Below are positions 34,785 to 46,084 of a stretch of 64,000 bases of DNA, one piece after another. The stretch comes from Clavibacter sp. (GTDB lineage Bacteria; Actinomycetota; Actinomycetes; Nanopelagicales; Nanopelagicaceae), in NCBI GenBank assembly GCA_003569145.1, contig BGOH01000004.1:1-64000 (forward strand). The letters run 5' to 3'. The number at the start of each line of letters is the position of its first letter. The stretch's first letter is position 1. Made by a program: the position numbers and the translations under genes. The notes under the pieces are model-generated. The model worked only from the letters and a program-made list of their open reading frames with translations. It had not been told where the DNA came from and did no database searches.

Positions 34785-35651
34785 TTAGAAATCCAATCCG
34801 ATATCTAGTACTGGGGCTGAGTGGGTTAACGCACCAACTGCTAAGTAATCAACACCTGTTGCAGCATAGGCAGCAGCATTTTCCAGTTTTAGGCCACCTG
34901 ATGATTCAAGTTTGGTGTTTGATCCTCTAGCAATTTCAACAGCTGCTTTAGTCTGCTCAATACTCATATTGTCTAGCAGCACTATTTCAACGCTGCATTG
35001 CAGAGCTTCTTTTAACTGTTCTAAGGTATCAACCTCAACTTCAATAAGAGCACCTGGCGCAGCTTTTTTAACCCGATTAATCGCCTCACTAACTGAGCCA
35101 GCTGCAGCAATATGGTTATCTTTGATTAAAGCTTGATCACTAAGGTTCATTCGATGATTTAAGCCGCCGCCCATACGAACTGCATATTTCTCAAGCTCCC
35201 TAAGCCCTGGAGTGGTTTTTCTAGTGTCGCGAATAGCAGTTTTACTTGATGAAACTTCTTTGACCCAGAGGTTAGTAATTGTTGCAATACCGGAGAGATG
35301 AGAGAGAAAGTTCAGAGCAGTTCGCTCTGCTTTAAGTATTGCTCTGGTTTCTGCCTTTAGGCGGATTAACTCAGTATTAGCTCTAACTTCCTGGCCATCT
35401 TTAACTAATAACTCATATTCACTAATCCCGCATTGCTCAAGAACAGCTGCAGCAACAAGGCAACCAGCAATTACTCCACTCTTTCTTGTAACAAAGCGGG
35501 CATCACTTACTTGAGATTGGTTAATTGTTGCCTGACTAGTTAAATCATCGGTAATTGAGTCCTCAGATAATGCTTCACTTACCTTGCTATTGATTGCATC
35601 AGGATTTAACCCTTGATCAGTTATTAACTTACTTAACGATTGTGAGATCAC
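34785..35651 (-). CDS. nadC: Nicotinate-nucleotide pyrophosphorylase (carboxylating)
   Basis: About 288 residues from GTG 35651, which overlaps the nadB 3' end by 23 bases; a longer frame to 35690 exists but is less likely. QAPRTase features are DDLTSQATI, RKSGVIAGC, LNFLSHLSGIAT, RDTRKTTPGLRELEKYAVRMGG (in part), NRMNLSDQALIKDNH and the ESSGG phosphate loop. It converts quinolinate and PRPP to NaMN. It forms the de novo NAD pair with nadB. Confidence 0.95.
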   Translation of the reverse strand: MISQSLSKLITDQGLNPDAINSKVSEALSEDSITDDLTSQATINQSQVSDARFVTRKSGVIAGCLVAAAVLEQCGISEYELLVKDGQEVRANTELIRLKAETRAILKAERTALNFLSHLSGIATITNLWVKEVSSSKTAIRDTRKTTPGLRELEKYAVRMGGGLNHRMNLSDQALIKDNHIAAAGSVSEAINRVKKAAPGALIEVEVDTLEQLKEALQCSVEIVLLDNMSIEQTKAAVEIARGSNTKLESSGGLKLENAAAYAATGVDYLAVGALTHSAPVLDIGLDF

Positions 35652-37256
35652 TATTAACCTCCATAATCGTTGAGCTCCAAGTGCCATCACTTGCTAGCTT
35701 TTGAGTAATTCTCTTTAGCCATGCATTTGCACTCTCTGGATAATCCTGGCGGTAATGAGAGCCTCTAGATTCACACCTTTCAAGTGCCGAGCGAGCAATC
35801 GCAGTTGCAAGAAGATATAAATTAGTGGTCTCCCAAGCATCAACGCTGGCATAAATTGTTGCAGCGCCTTTTAGTCGCTCTAAAGTTTTTAAAGTTTCCT
35901 TTAGTGATGCCTCACTTCTTACTACTCCAGCCCCCTTTGACATAGCTCTCTGTAGCTCGCCGCGAATAGATGGGGAGAGGAGAAAGTCATATGAATCCTG
36001 AGCAACGGGCTGTTCTTGAGGTAGTTGGTTTGCAGCAATATCTTCAGCAATTCGAGCTCCAAATACCAAGCCTTCAAGAAGTGAATTTGAAGCTAGGCGA
36101 TTAGCCCCATGCGCCCCAGTACAAGCAGTTTCACCAACTGCATAAAGGCCAGCAACTGAGCTATGACCATTTAAATCTGTTCTAACCCCACCAGAGGCAT
36201 AGTGCGAGGCAGGAGATACTGGAATCAAATCATTTGCTGGATCAATTCCAATCTCTTTGCATGAGGCATAAATTGTTGGAAGCGCTCTGAGAATTCTTTT
36301 ATTCCTCTTGCATCAAGCCAGACATGTTGGCTATGAGTAATCTCCATCTGGCGTGAAATTTCTTTAGCAACAACATCGCGAGGAGCAAGATCGGCAAGTT
36401 TGTGAACATCGCGCATAAATCGCTCGCCGCGATTATTAACTAGAAATGCTCCTTCGCCCCTAAGAGCCTCTGAAATTAGAGGCTGCTGACCTTTTGAACC
36501 TTCGCCGATATATAGAACTGTTGGATGAAACTGAATAAATTCCACATCAGAGACCTCTGCTCCTGCTCTTAAGGCAAGTGCAACGCCATCACCAGTTGAT
36601 ACTGATGGATTGGTAGTTTGAGAATAAACCTGACCCAGCCCGCCAGTTGCTAGCACCACAGCTTTTGCTAACACTTCGCCAACGCCATCTCGACTACCTT
36701 CGCCAATAACGTGCAAGGTAACGCCGCAAACTCTTCCACTATTACTCTTTAATACATCTAAGACCAGAGCATGTTCGATAACTTCGATTCCAAGATCATC
36801 AGAGACTGCAGCAAGGAGAGCTCTTGATACCTCAGCCCCCGTTGCATCTCCTCCAGCATGAAGGATTCGATTTCTTAAGTGACCACCTTCTCTAGTTAGG
36901 GCAATCTCGCCAGTTTCTGACTTATCAAAGACAGCGCCTCTTGCAATTAATTTTCTTACCGCCTCTGGCCCTTCACTTACCAATACTTTTACTGCTGCTA
37001 GATCACATAGCCCTGCACCAGCAACAAGAGTGTCTTCTTCATGCTGGCTTGGTGAATCTCCTGGTCCTAGCGCTGCAGCAATTCCACCTTGCGCCCATTT
37101 TGTTGAGCCAGCATCAATGGATGATTTAGTTACTAGCAATACTGAGAGATTATGTGCTCGAATCTGAAGCGCAGTAGTAAGTCCTGCAACACCAGAGCCA
37201 ATAACTACAACATCGGCCTGGGCTCTCCAGCCAGGAAGTGGCGCTCTAAGTCTCAT
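35629..37256 (-). CDS. nadB: L-aspartate oxidase, frameshifted
   Basis: ATG 37256 overlaps the panC stop (ATGA). The FAD domain starts [14 protein letters not shown], followed by [12 protein letters not shown]. The frame breaks near 36279 after KEFSERF. Adding one C gives [31 protein letters not shown] (in part), the family's active-site region, and it continues to 35629 for about 542 residues. It oxidises aspartate to iminoaspartate for NAD synthesis. The break is probably a sequence error. Confidence 0.94.
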
Positions 37257-38061
37257 GCGCCCACCAGTGAGTTCTGCATCGCCATATTATCGATCAATCT
37301 AACGCCCTCAATCCACCCAGCAATAATTACTCGAGTCTTAAGACTTGATTCATCTGCCACTTGAAAGCTCTCTTCATCAATTATTTCAGCATAATCCAAA
37401 GTAAATGAACCATGCTTTTCTATCTGCTTCAAAGCTTGGCGCGCGCTGGTAAGACTTGATTCGCTGCTTGCCGCTCTTAGTACTTTTGAAATAACTTCAG
37501 CACTTTCAAGGCCCTGACTACTTAATCTGACATTTCTTGATGAGAGAGCAAGGCCACTGTTATCTCGAATAGTTGGCGCAGCAATTATCTGAATCTCTGG
37601 ATGGAGTCTTGCTGCCATCTCTCTAATGAGAAAGAGTTGCTGAAAATCTTTCTCACCGAAGATTGCATATTTTGGTCGGCATAATTCAAAGAGGCGATTA
37701 ACTACGGTTAATACCCATCAAAGTGACCTGGGCGATGAACTCCTTCAAAGCTTCTTCCAATCTCACCTGATGAGAGCTTCTTAAATTCACCTGGATAAAT
37801 ACTTTCATAACTTGGTCGCCAGAGAATTGTTGCTCCGGCCTCGCTGGCTAACTCGCTATCGTGTTTTGGAGTAGTTGGATATTTAGCTAGATCATCTTTA
37901 TTTTCAAATTGCAGTGGATTAACAAAAACAGATACGGCAACCTCATCTGCTAATTCGCGGGCGCGCCTAATTAGTGATTGATGACCAGCGTGAAGCGCTC
38001 CCATGGTGGGAACAAATGCGCATGGGTTATTAAGGTCGCTTAAGACTTCAACTTCTTTCAC
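37253..38061 (-). CDS. panC: Pantothenate synthetase, frameshifted
   Basis: The start ATG 38061 encodes [18 protein letters not shown] (ATP HIGH-like motif), FVNPLQF and RPGHFDG. The frame breaks near 37714 in a GGG run. Adding one G restores [27 protein letters not shown] (in part) and the following [12 protein letters not shown] to 37253, about 269 residues. It joins pantoate and beta-alanine. panD, which often follows in related operons, is absent here. Confidence 0.94.
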
Positions 38062-38115
38062 CTTATTTACAGCTCCAGTCCGTTAGTGGTACCAGGCGAT
38101 GGCAAGTCTACTCCG

Positions 38116-38564
38116 CTAATTAAGGGCTGCCAAAAGCTCTTTAACCGCTCCAAAACCAGTTAATTGCGCCTCTGGATCTATTTCTATCCAAGGCCGCAGC
38201 ACAAACTCCCGCTCAAAGCCCTGGGATGAGGCAGAGTTAAGTTCTCACTATTTATTACCATTCCTTGATAATCAATAATATCTAGATCAATTAAGCGAGC
38301 AGCGTTAATAGTGCTTCGCTTTCTTCCAATGCGCTCTTCAATAGCTAGAAGCTCTTTCATTAATTGCTCAGCTTCTACATTAGTTTCACCAATTAATACT
38401 GCATTTATGTAGTTGGGCTGTTCTTCATTAACTTTAAATGGTTTAGTTTCATAAAAGGAAGAGATTGCTTCAATCTTAATTACTTTTCTAAGCACCTCTA
38501 TTGCCTCTTCTAATTGCGCTCTAGGCTCCCCAAGGTTTGCGCCAAGTGCAATAACTACTCTCAT
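38116..38564 (-). CDS. folK: 2-amino-4-hydroxy-6-hydroxymethyldihydropteridine pyrophosphokinase, frameshifted
   Basis: ATG 38564 overlaps the folB stop. HPPK motifs are ALGANLGEP, SSFYETKPF and ARLIDLDIIDY. The frame breaks near 38216, where adding one T gives LPHPRAFEREFVLRPW and a C-terminal helix to TAG 38116, about 149 residues. Uncorrected it stops at 38184 with an altered tail. It carries out the step before folP in folate synthesis. Confidence 0.93.
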
Positions 38565-38923
38565 CGCTTTACTTTTATGCTCACCGAGACATCTGTAAAG
38601 CTGACCTCTATTGGGGCTTTAGGTTTATGAACCGTAACTTTTATCTCATCTATCTCCTTAAACGTTTCCAAAGCTTTAACACCAATTCGATGAGCCAAGC
38701 TTTCAATTAGATTTACTGCAGGACCCGTAATTTCACTATGAATCAGAATAGCAAGAGCGTTGTAATCAACACTTTTTTTAATATTGTCATTTTTTGCCGC
38801 TTCAGATAAATCCAGCTCTACCTCCGCATCAACAACAAAGAGTTGACCGTTTTTTCTCTCATCTTCTAATAGGCCGTGATAGCCCAGAGCCTGTATGCCT
38901 GTTATCAAAATCTTGTCGCTCAT
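38561..38923 (-). CDS. folB: Dihydroneopterin aldolase
   Basis: A 120-residue tunnelling-fold protein. It has ILITGIQALGYHGLLEDERKNGQ (in part: GYHGLLEDE, catalytic Glu and Tyr), SVDYNALA, LIESLAHRI and VTVHKPKAPI with the catalytic Lys. The length is standard. It overlaps folP and folK by four bases at each end, so the three folate cistrons are coupled. Confidence 0.95.
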   Translation of the reverse strand: MSDKILITGIQALGYHGLLEDERKNGQLFVVDAEVELDLSEAAKNDNIKKSVDYNALAILIHSEITGPAVNLIESLAHRIGVKALETFKEIDEIKVTVHKPKAPIEVSFTDVSVSIKVKR

Positions 38924-39728
38924 GTTGAAACCCTACCTTTAGCAAATGAGTTAACAGTTGCGATTGCATCTTTATGAGGCTTAACCGAATGAGTACGAAC
39001 CGCCCAAATGTTCTGCTTTGCAACCATTGCAGTTATCGCAATTGAAGCTGCCTCCCGATCCTCGGTATTACTTGAACCGGTAAGTTCTCCTAAAAATCGC
39101 TTTCTTGAGGCTCCAATTAGTATCGGATAACCCAGAAGTGCAAGTCGATCAAGGTTTCTCAGTAACTCCCAATTGTGCTCGGCTAGCTTTGAAAAACCGA
39201 TACCGGGATCAATTATTAATTGATCAGGGTTAACACCGGCTGCAATAGCTGATTCGACTCTATTTTCTAGCTCTTCTTTTACTTCCTTAACTACATCAGT
39301 GTATTTGGCATGCTCTTGCATATTTTTGGAGTGGGCTCTCCAATGCATTGCAATGTATTGCACCTTAGGATTTTCAGCAATTACCTTATACATCTTCTCA
39401 TCTGCTAAACCTCCGCTTACGTCATTAACATATTCAACGCCTAGTTTGATTGCTTCTTTAGCGATATTAGATCTGGTAGTGTCAATTGAGAGAGCTACTT
39501 CTTTCTTTACTAACTCACTTATTACTGGAATAACGCGTTGTCTTTCTTCGTCTTCGTTATTCGCTCTGCTCCAGGTTTTGTTGATTCCCCGCCAATATCA
39601 ATTATGTCTACTCCCTCAGCAATCATTTCTTCTGCTCGCTTTAAGGCATCTTCTATTCTGAAGTGCATGCCGCCATCAGCGAAGGAATCAGGGGTGATGT
39701 TTAAAATCCCCATTACTAAGGTGCTCAT
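38920..39728 (-). CDS. folP: Dihydropteroate synthase, frameshifted
   Basis: ATG 39728 shares its A with the folE stop (TAATG). The N-terminus holds MGILNITPDSFADGG and IIDIGGESTKPGAERI. The frame breaks near 39550 after ITKT. Adding one base gives EERQRVIPVISELVKKEVALSID and LGVEYVNDVSGG, joining the downstream part with IDPGIGFSKL and GASRKRFLGEL to 38920, about 269 residues. It condenses the pterin with p-aminobenzoate and is the sulfonamide target. Confidence 0.94.
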
Positions 39729-40300
39729 TATTTACCAGTAATTAAACTCATTGCCTCAGCTCTAGTTGCTGGATCTCTTAACATCCCGCGAACAGCGCTA
39801 GTAACCGTTCTTGCTTGCGATTTTCTGACTCCGCGCATTGACATACATAGATGCTCACAATCGATAATGACAATTACACCACCTGGTTGAAGAATTTCAA
39901 CCATTGAATCTGCAATCTGAGTTGTTAGCCTCTCTTGCACTTGAGGTCGTCTGGCATAGAGATCTACGAGCCTGGCTAGCTTTGATAGTCCAGTCACTTT
40001 TCCTGATTCTCCTGGGATGTAACCAATATGGGCTACGCCAAAAAAGGGCGCCAGGTGATGCTCACAATGTGAGTAAACCTCAATATCTTTCACGATTATC
40101 AGCTCTTCATGGCCTAAATCAAAGGTGGTAGTTAATACATCTTTTGGATCTTGATAAAGCCCTTGAAAGTTTTCCTTTAGAGCTCTTGCTACTCGCTTTG
40201 GAGTATCGCGTAGGCCATCGCGTTCAAGGTCTTCGCCAAGGGCTGCAAGTAGTTCACTTATTGCTCGCTCAGCTCTATCCTGATCAAAGGATTTACTCAT
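39728..40300 (-). CDS. folE: GTP cyclohydrolase I
   Basis: A 190-residue enzyme with zinc-site motifs [19 protein letters not shown] (in part) and [11 protein letters not shown], and the [22 protein letters not shown] segment (in part: [13 protein letters not shown]). It is the first step of folate synthesis. ATG 40300 follows the ftsH stop by a few bases. Confidence 0.97.
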   Translation of the reverse strand: MSKSFDQDRAERAISELLAALGEDLERDGLRDTPKRVARALKENFQGLYQDPKDVLTTTFDLGHEELIIVKDIEVYSHCEHHLAPFFGVAHIGYIPGESGKVTGLSKLARLVDLYARRPQVQERLTTQIADSMVEILQPGGVIVIIDCEHLCMSMRGVRKSQARTVTSAVRGMLRDPATRAEAMSLITGK

Positions 40301-40304
40301 TTAA

Positions 40305-42332
40305 CTACGCTTCTTTCGAAGATGGCTTTTTCTTTCGTTTTACGCCTTCATCGCTTTTGCCATTTGCTCTCGGCTTTATTGCAACCGGAGGAATTCGAGA
40401 GGGAATGCGTGAGGACGATCCAGTCCAAGCTGGCCTCTTTGGTCTTGAAGCAACGTGCTTGAAAATTACCGCAATTTCTTCCTTCTGCAAGGTTTCCTTT
40501 TCTAACAGCTCTTCAACCAAAGCATCAAGAATCGAACGGTTTTCAATCAAGATTTCATAGGCTTCTTGGTGGGCTTGTTCAATTAAGGTTTTAATCTCTT
40601 GATCAATTGTTGCTGCTAACTCCTCTGAATAATCTCTTTGATGTCCGTAATCTCTTCCCATAAATGGAGCAGCATCACCGCTTCCTAACTTAATAGCGCC
40701 TAACTTCTCAGTCATTCCATATTGAGTGACCATTGCGCGAGCAAGGGTGGTTGCTTTCTCAATATCGTTAGAAGCTCCAGTAGTTGGATCATGGAAAACT
40801 AATTCCTCGGCAGCTCTTCCGCCCATTGTGTATGCAAGTTGATCAAGCATCTGATTTCTGGTGGTGGAGTATTTATCTTCATCGGGCAAGACCATGGTGT
40901 AACCAAGTGCTCGCCCTCTAGGCAAAATTGTTATCTTGTGAACTGGATCTGTGTGAGGTAGTGCGTGCGCAACGAGCGCATGACCGCCTTCATGATAGGC
41001 AGTAACTCTGCGCTCTTCCTCGCTCATAAGCCTTGATTTACGCTGCGGCCCAGCCATCACGCGATCAATGGCTTCATCGACATCAGTTGATGAAATAACT
41101 TTACGGTTTTCTCTAGCAGTTAATAGAGCTGCTTCATTTAAAACATTTGCTAAGTCTGCTCCAGTAAATCCTGGAGTCCTTCTAGCAATAGCCAAGAGAT
41201 CAAGGTCTTTTTCTAAAGGCTTATTCTTAGAGTGAACTTTAATTATTGCCTCACGGCCCTTTACATCTGGCCGATCCACGCCAATTTGGCGATCAAATCT
41301 TCCAGGACGAAGAAGTGCTGGATCTAAAATATCTGGACGGTTTGTTGCTGCAATAAGAATTACCTGTTCATGAGCTTCAAAGCCATCCATCTCAACTAGT
41401 AATTGATTCAAAGTCTGTTCGCGTTCATCATGACCGCCGCCCATTCCTGCGCCGCGATGACGACCAACTGCATCAATTTCATCAACAAAGATAATTGCAG
41501 GGGCATTTGCTTTTGCTTGAGTAAATAGATCTCTCACGCGAGCTGCGCCAACACCGACAAACATTTCAACAAAGTCAGAGCCTGAAATGGAATAGAACGG
41601 AACCTTTGCCTCTCCTGCTACAGCTCTTGCAAGGAGAGTCTTTCCGGTTCCTGGAGGGCCAAATAAAAGAACTCCCTTAGGAATCTTTGCGCCAATTTCT
41701 TGATATTTCTTTGGCTCTGCAAGGAAATCTTTTATTTCTCTAAATTCCTCTATTGCTTCATCAGCTCCTGCAACATCTGCAAAGGTAACTTGCGGCACTT
41801 CATTGTCATGAAGCTTTGCCCTAGAGCGGCCAAAGGAAAATACTCTTGATCCTCCTTGAGATTGGCTCATGAAGAACAAAAGTAAAAATGCTAGAAGAAG
41901 AATTGGGCCTAAGGTAAAGAGAATTGAGACCAAAATGTTGGTCTTAGGAACCGTTACATCCCACTCTTTCGCAGGCTGATTTGCAGTAAGTAAATCAATC
42001 AGAATTGGCTCTTGCCCTGTGACATAGGAAGCCTCAACCTTGGTGGCCCCGTTAATTGCCACCCCAGGTTTGAGAATTAATTGAATCTTCTGATCTCGGT
42101 CAACGATGTTGGCTGATTCCACATCGCCTCTAGTAATTGCAGCCATTGCCTTTGAGGTATCAATCTTGGTGAATTGATTGCTGCCAGATGAAATCTGACC
42201 AAAGATAGTTACGCCAACAATTGCAACTAAAATCCAAAATAACGGTCGCTTAAAGAATTTTTGAGGTGCTGCCTTCTTACCAGATTTAGCAGGAAGTTTT
42301 GAAGGCTTAACTTTTACTTTCTTATCGGCCAT
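40305..42332 (-). CDS. ftsH: ATP-dependent zinc metalloprotease FtsH
   Basis: A 675-residue membrane AAA protease. It has transmembrane helices at about residues 28-48 and 128-150, Walker [15 protein letters not shown], Walker [16 protein letters not shown], the second-region-of-homology arginines, zinc site [12 protein letters not shown] and a basic C-terminal tail. It degrades membrane and regulatory proteins. It heads the folate cistrons and follows hpt by two bases. Confidence 0.97.
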   Translation of the reverse strand: MADKKVKVKPSKLPAKSGKKAAPQKFFKRPLFWILVAIVGVTIFGQISSGSNQFTKIDTSKAMAAITRGDVESANIVDRDQKIQLILKPGVAINGATKVEASYVTGQEPILIDLLTANQPAKEWDVTVPKTNILVSILFTLGPILLLAFLLLFFMSQSQGGSRVFSFGRSRAKLHDNEVPQVTFADVAGADEAIEEFREIKDFLAEPKKYQEIGAKIPKGVLLFGPPGTGKTLLARAVAGEAKVPFYSISGSDFVEMFVGVGAARVRDLFTQAKANAPAIIFVDEIDAVGRHRGAGMGGGHDEREQTLNQLLVEMDGFEAHEQVILIAATNRPDILDPALLRPGRFDRQIGVDRPDVKGREAIIKVHSKNKPLEKDLDLLAIARRTPGFTGADLANVLNEAALLTARENRKVISSTDVDEAIDRVMAGPQRKSRLMSEEERRVTAYHEGGHALVAHALPHTDPVHKITILPRGRALGYTMVLPDEDKYSTTRNQMLDQLAYTMGGRAAEELVFHDPTTGASNDIEKATTLARAMVTQYGMTEKLGAIKLGSGDAAPFMGRDYGHQRDYSEELAATIDQEIKTLIEQAHQEAYEILIENRSILDALVEELLEKETLQKEEIAVIFKHVASRPKRPAWTGSSSRIPSRIPPVAIKPRANGKSDEGVKRKKKPSSKEA

Positions 42333-42334
42333 GT

Positions 42335-42886
42335 TTACTCATACATATGCTTAGCAAGCACGGCAATAAAGGGAAGGTTTCTATACTTTTCATTGAAATC
42401 TAGTCCATAGCCAATAACAAAGTCTTTTGGAATATCAAAGCCTACATATTTGACTGCCACTTCAACTTGAGCAGAATCTGGTTTTCTAAGAACAGTCATT
42501 ATCTCAACGCTCTTTGCTCCGCGGGATTTAAGATTGGCGCTCAACCAATCAAGTGTTAGGCCAGTATCAACAATATCTTCAACGATTAATACATTTCTTC
42601 CAGTAATGTCTTTATCCAAATCTTTCATAATTCTTACAACGCCAGATGACTTTGTTCCAGAGCCATAGGATGAAACAGCCATCCAATCCATATCTAGGTG
42701 TCTATTGATATAGCGCGATAGATCAGCCATCACCATCACTGCGCCTTTTAATACGCCAATGAGTAATAGATCTTGATTTTTATAATCTGCTTCAATCTGG
42801 GCAGCTATCTCTTTTAGACGGGCTTGTAATTGTTCATCAGTTACAACTACTCGTTCAATCTCGCCCTTAACTGATTCCAGATCCAC
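42335..42886 (-). CDS. hpt: Hypoxanthine phosphoribosyltransferase
   Basis: A 183-residue purine salvage enzyme with the PRPP motif VLIVEDIVDTGLTL (residues about 100-113), LLIGVLKGAVMVMADL and VGFDIPKDFVIGYGLDFNEKYRNLP (in part). It converts hypoxanthine or guanine plus PRPP to IMP or GMP. It sits between tilS and ftsH, the standard actinobacterial order. Confidence 0.96.
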   Translation of the reverse strand: MDLESVKGEIERVVVTDEQLQARLKEIAAQIEADYKNQDLLLIGVLKGAVMVMADLSRYINRHLDMDWMAVSSYGSGTKSSGVVRIMKDLDKDITGRNVLIVEDIVDTGLTLDWLSANLKSRGAKSVEIMTVLRKPDSAQVEVAVKYVGFDIPKDFVIGYGLDFNEKYRNLPFIAVLAKHMYE

Positions 42887-42910
42887 TATCGCCCTCTCGC
42901 CTTGTATTAA

Positions 42911-43888
42911 CTATCCCTGCCCACCGCTTTTAGAGAGCGAAAGTCTGCCCGAAATTCGAGCCACGGTCACACCACCGGGAAGTGAGATAGGACCTTGCCC
43001 CTTCCAGGCTGTGATGAGAGCCTCAACAGGCTCAATGTGCTCAGCTGAAAGTGAGCCCTGCGGGGCTCCAGCCAGATAAATAGCTTTCCTTAGGATTCTA
43101 GTTCTAATAGCCCGGGGCTGTGACTCAAGCTTTGAGATTTCTAGCGATGCTGGCTCTAACTTAGAGAAAATCTCATCACTTAAATAATCCAGCGCATCGG
43201 CATCATCTCGTAGCAACTTAGCTGATCTTGCAAGAGCATCACTAATGCCAGGGCCAATCTCTTTCTCCATTGTCGGAAGCACTACTTCGCGAACTCTCAC
43301 TCTTGTAAATTCCATTGATTGATTATGTGGATCTTGCCAGAACTTAATTCCAGCTTCCTCACATGCTGCCTCTGTTTGCGCTCTAGTGATTGAAAGAAGT
43401 GGTCTGCGATAGCGATCAACTCTTGATGCCATTCCAGATAGCGAGCGTGATCCAGATCCTCGCGCAAGACCAAGTAGCACTGTCTCTGCCTGATCGTCTT
43501 TTGTATGTCCAAGAAAAACAGCAACTGCGTTATGAGAGTTAGCTACATCATTTAATGCTTGATAGCGCGCTCTTCTTGCTGATGCCTCTAGGCCATCAGT
43601 GATTTGAACAGTGACTCGTCTAATCTCAATATTTTCATAACCAATTTTTGTCAGCGTTCTCTTTGTTTCATGGGTGACATCTGCCGAGTTCTTCTGCAAG
43701 CCATGATCAATAATTAATGCAATTACTTTAATTGACTTTGTTTTACACTCTAGTAACAAAGCTGCAGCAAGAGCTGATGAATCAGCACCTCCAGAGGCAG
43801 CAACCAAAACGCTATCGCCTGCAGCAATATCTTCTAATTCAGATCTAACAGCAAGACGGATCTGATAGAGCGGGGTGGTTTCGGCCAT
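42911..43888 (-). CDS. tilS: tRNA(Ile)-lysidine synthetase
   Basis: About 325 residues from ATG 43888; an upstream in-frame ATG at 43924 overlaps the NlpC/P60 gene. It has the N-type ATP pyrophosphatase motif VAASGGADSSALAAAL and the LGHTKDDQAETVLLGLARGSG segment (in part), plus RPLLSITR. It makes lysidine at position 34 of the AUA-reading tRNA-Ile, which is essential. The C-terminal substrate domain is short, as usual for actinobacteria. Confidence 0.93.
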   Translation of the reverse strand: MAETTPLYQIRLAVRSELEDIAAGDSVLVAASGGADSSALAAALLLECKTKSIKVIALIIDHGLQKNSADVTHETKRTLTKIGYENIEIRRVTVQITDGLEASARRARYQALNDVANSHNAVAVFLGHTKDDQAETVLLGLARGSGSRSLSGMASRVDRYRRPLLSITRAQTEAACEEAGIKFWQDPHNQSMEFTRVRVREVVLPTMEKEIGPGISDALARSAKLLRDDADALDYLSDEIFSKLEPASLEISKLESQPRAIRTRILRKAIYLAGAPQGSLSAEHIEPVEALITAWKGQGPISLPGGVTVARISGRLSLSKSGGQG

Positions 43889-43907
43889 GAGGCTAAGGGT
43901 AATCGCC

Positions 43908-45113
43908 TTAGACCCGGCCTCCATATGGCATTAATCCCTTAACGCTATAGATATTGGAGAAAAGCAGGCCTTTATCTTTGGAGTTTGCCTCCCACATCAT
44001 TCCGTTTCCGGCATAGATGCTGATGTGATGAATCGTGTTTACCGTTCCTTTGTAGGAATAGAAAAGTAGGTCACCTGGCTCAAGCTGACTTAGCGGAACA
44101 TGCTTGGTGTAACTGAAATAGAGAGATGAATTGAGACGATCCCAATTTGGCCAGCCAAGTCCAGCTGAGCGATATGCGGCATAAACTAAACCAGAGCAAT
44201 CAAAAGTATTTGGACCTTCATCGCCCCAGACATATGGTTTTCTTGCTAGCACTTGTTTCTTAGCAAAAGCCACAGCTTCGGCTCGCATCTCTGGAGTTGA
44301 ACGTGAAGTGCTGCGGCCTTTGAAGCCAATGTCAGGCCAAACCTTGGTGTAAACATTGGTGGTAGTTGCAATATTTGCATTTGCCTCTTCTAATAAGGCT
44401 AGTTGTCTCTGTTGCTCAAGAGTTACGCGGGTCTTTCTTGCAGCGTTTAACTCGTTTAATACCTGATCTTGAATCTTTTGCAGTTTATCAACTTCTTTTT
44501 GCTGGGCATTTCTAGCAGCATCAGCTTCAATTTTAGTTTCTTCAACTTTTTCAGTAGCTACCTCTTGTGCAGCCTTGGCGTAATCCGCAGCTTTCTTGCT
44601 TTTGCTGCCGCCTCTTCTGCTGCTTTAAATCTAAATAGAGCTTGGGTGTTTTGATTTCCTAACGTATCCAGCGTTGAAGGCGATCAATCAAATCTTGTGG
44701 TCCATCAGAGTGAAGAACTGAGTTTAAATCAGTAAATCCACCACCCATGATGTAGGCATTGGTGGCAAGGCGACCAATTGAGTCATGGGCTGCTTTTACT
44801 TCACTAACCGCAACTGCATATGCTGCTGCAGCTGATTCTGCTTCTTTTCTTGCAATTGCTAACTCTCTTTTAGCTGCTTCATATTTAGCTCTTGCTGCGT
44901 TGGCAACTGCAGTTAATTGTTTTAAAGTTAAATTCGCTTTGCTTAATTTGGCAGCCGCGCATCTGCTAATTTCTTTTTCTCAGCTTCAGCTTTCTTTGCT
45001 GCTTCAATTTGAGCAAGAGTTGGCTTAGGAGTCTTTCCATAGGCAGGGCTATGGGCAATTAGAAGTAATAAAGAGGTGGAAAGCGCTATGAAGCGGGCGC
45101 GTTTAGATCTCAA
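43908..45113 (-). CDS. Secreted NlpC/P60 peptidoglycan endopeptidase with coiled-coil, three frame breaks
   Basis: The start is TTG 45113 with AGGGAG eight bases upstream. It encodes a signal peptide (FIALSTSLLLLIAHSPAYG), a long Ala/Lys/Glu coiled coil (residues about 30-270) and the NlpC/P60 domain with NTFDCSGLVYAAYRSAG (catalytic Cys), HHISIYAGNGMMWEA (His) and the GDLLFY strand. Single bases are missing near 44958, 44673 and 44598; restored, the coil reads continuously as ADAAAAKLSKANL, RLxTLGNQNTQAL-type and AKKAADYAKAAQE. Full size is about 402 residues. It resembles RipA-like cell-separation hydrolases. The breaks are probably sequence errors. Confidence 0.88.
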
Positions 45114-45204
45114 TTCGTGGCTCCCTGGGGATTGGGGGTCAGTTGCTTGAGTGAAAGGATAAAGGCCAAGGCTGGGAAATGCAGGAGGAAAGAAGGTGTG
45201 TCAG

Positions 45205-46061
45205 TTAAAAAGTGATGAATATTGCAGCAACCAGGAGAATGGAATAAAGGCTTAAGTAGGTAATTGAGCCATGAAATATCTTTGCTGCAGACTTTTCGAT
45301 TTGTGAGCTTCTAAGGCTAAACATCTGTACTGCAAAGAAAATAGTGAGGACAGTATTTGCAATATAACTCCAGTTTGGCAAACCTGCTGAGTAGAGAGTT
45401 AGGTATGAAGTAGCAAACATTGCGATGGTGTGAAACCACATCTGCTGTTCAACTTTTGCAATTGGCGCAACCACTGGAAGCATTGGAATACCTGCTGCCT
45501 CATAATCATCTTTATATTTAATAGCTAAGGCCCAGAAGTGTGGCGGAGTCCAGAAGAAGATCACCATAAAGAAGAGAACGCTGTTGCGCTCAGAGAATTG
45601 GCAACTGCTGCCCATCCAATTAATACTGGCATGCATCCTGCAATCCCGCCCCAGACTATGTTTTGGGAGGTGCGCCGCTTAAGACCTACGGTATAGCCAA
45701 ATACATAGAAAATGATTGCGCCAATTGTTAGCGCTGTTGCTAGAGGATTAGTAAAAATCCAGAAGATAGAGAGAGATAGAACTGTTAGCGCTGTTGCAAA
45801 GGCAAAAGCTTGATTCTCGCTTACCTCTTTATTAACAATCGGACGCTTTGATGTTCTATCCATTAATTGATCGATATCAGATTCAATAATCATATTGAAA
45901 GCATTAGCAGCGCCAGCCGCCAGAGTTCCGCCAAGTAGTGTTGCAAGGGAAATTCCAAGTGGTGGAACGCCATCTGCTGCAAGAAAGAGAGCTGGAAGGG
46001 TGGTTACTAGTAATAATTCCACTACGCGCAATTTCATTAACGCGATATATGGTGAAATCAT
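45205..46061 (-). CDS. ctaB: Protoheme IX farnesyltransferase (heme o synthase), frameshifted
   Basis: The start ATG 46061 gives a polytopic UbiA-fold protein with NAFNMIIESDIDQLMDRTSKRP (in part: ESDIDQLMDRTSKRP), the first Asp motif. It breaks near 45580 after NSLSATA. Adding one base restores VLFFMVIFFWTPPHFWALAIKYKDDY (in part), the conserved PPHFW loop, and runs to 45205, about 285 residues. It farnesylates heme b for aa3-type oxidases. TAATCT lies six bases before the ATG. Confidence 0.93.
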
Positions 46062-46067
46062 GTCTTG

Positions 46068-46084
46068 AGATTACCCTGTAGATT
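46068..46084. promoter_or_regulatory. Back-to-back -10 boxes for ctaB and the propeller gene
   Basis: TAATCT on the minus strand (46073-46068) ends six bases before ctaB ATG 46061. TAGATT on the plus strand (46079-46084) ends six bases before GTG 46091. The two boxes are five bases apart in a 29-bp gap, so RNA polymerase could not occupy both at once. Confidence 0.55.

Noticed and set aside
35629-39728. Programmed frameshifting as the reason for the broken nad, pan and fol genes
   Set aside because: No slippery heptamer plus downstream structure was seen at the sites, the shift is the same one-base loss in unrelated genes, and families do not use recoding.
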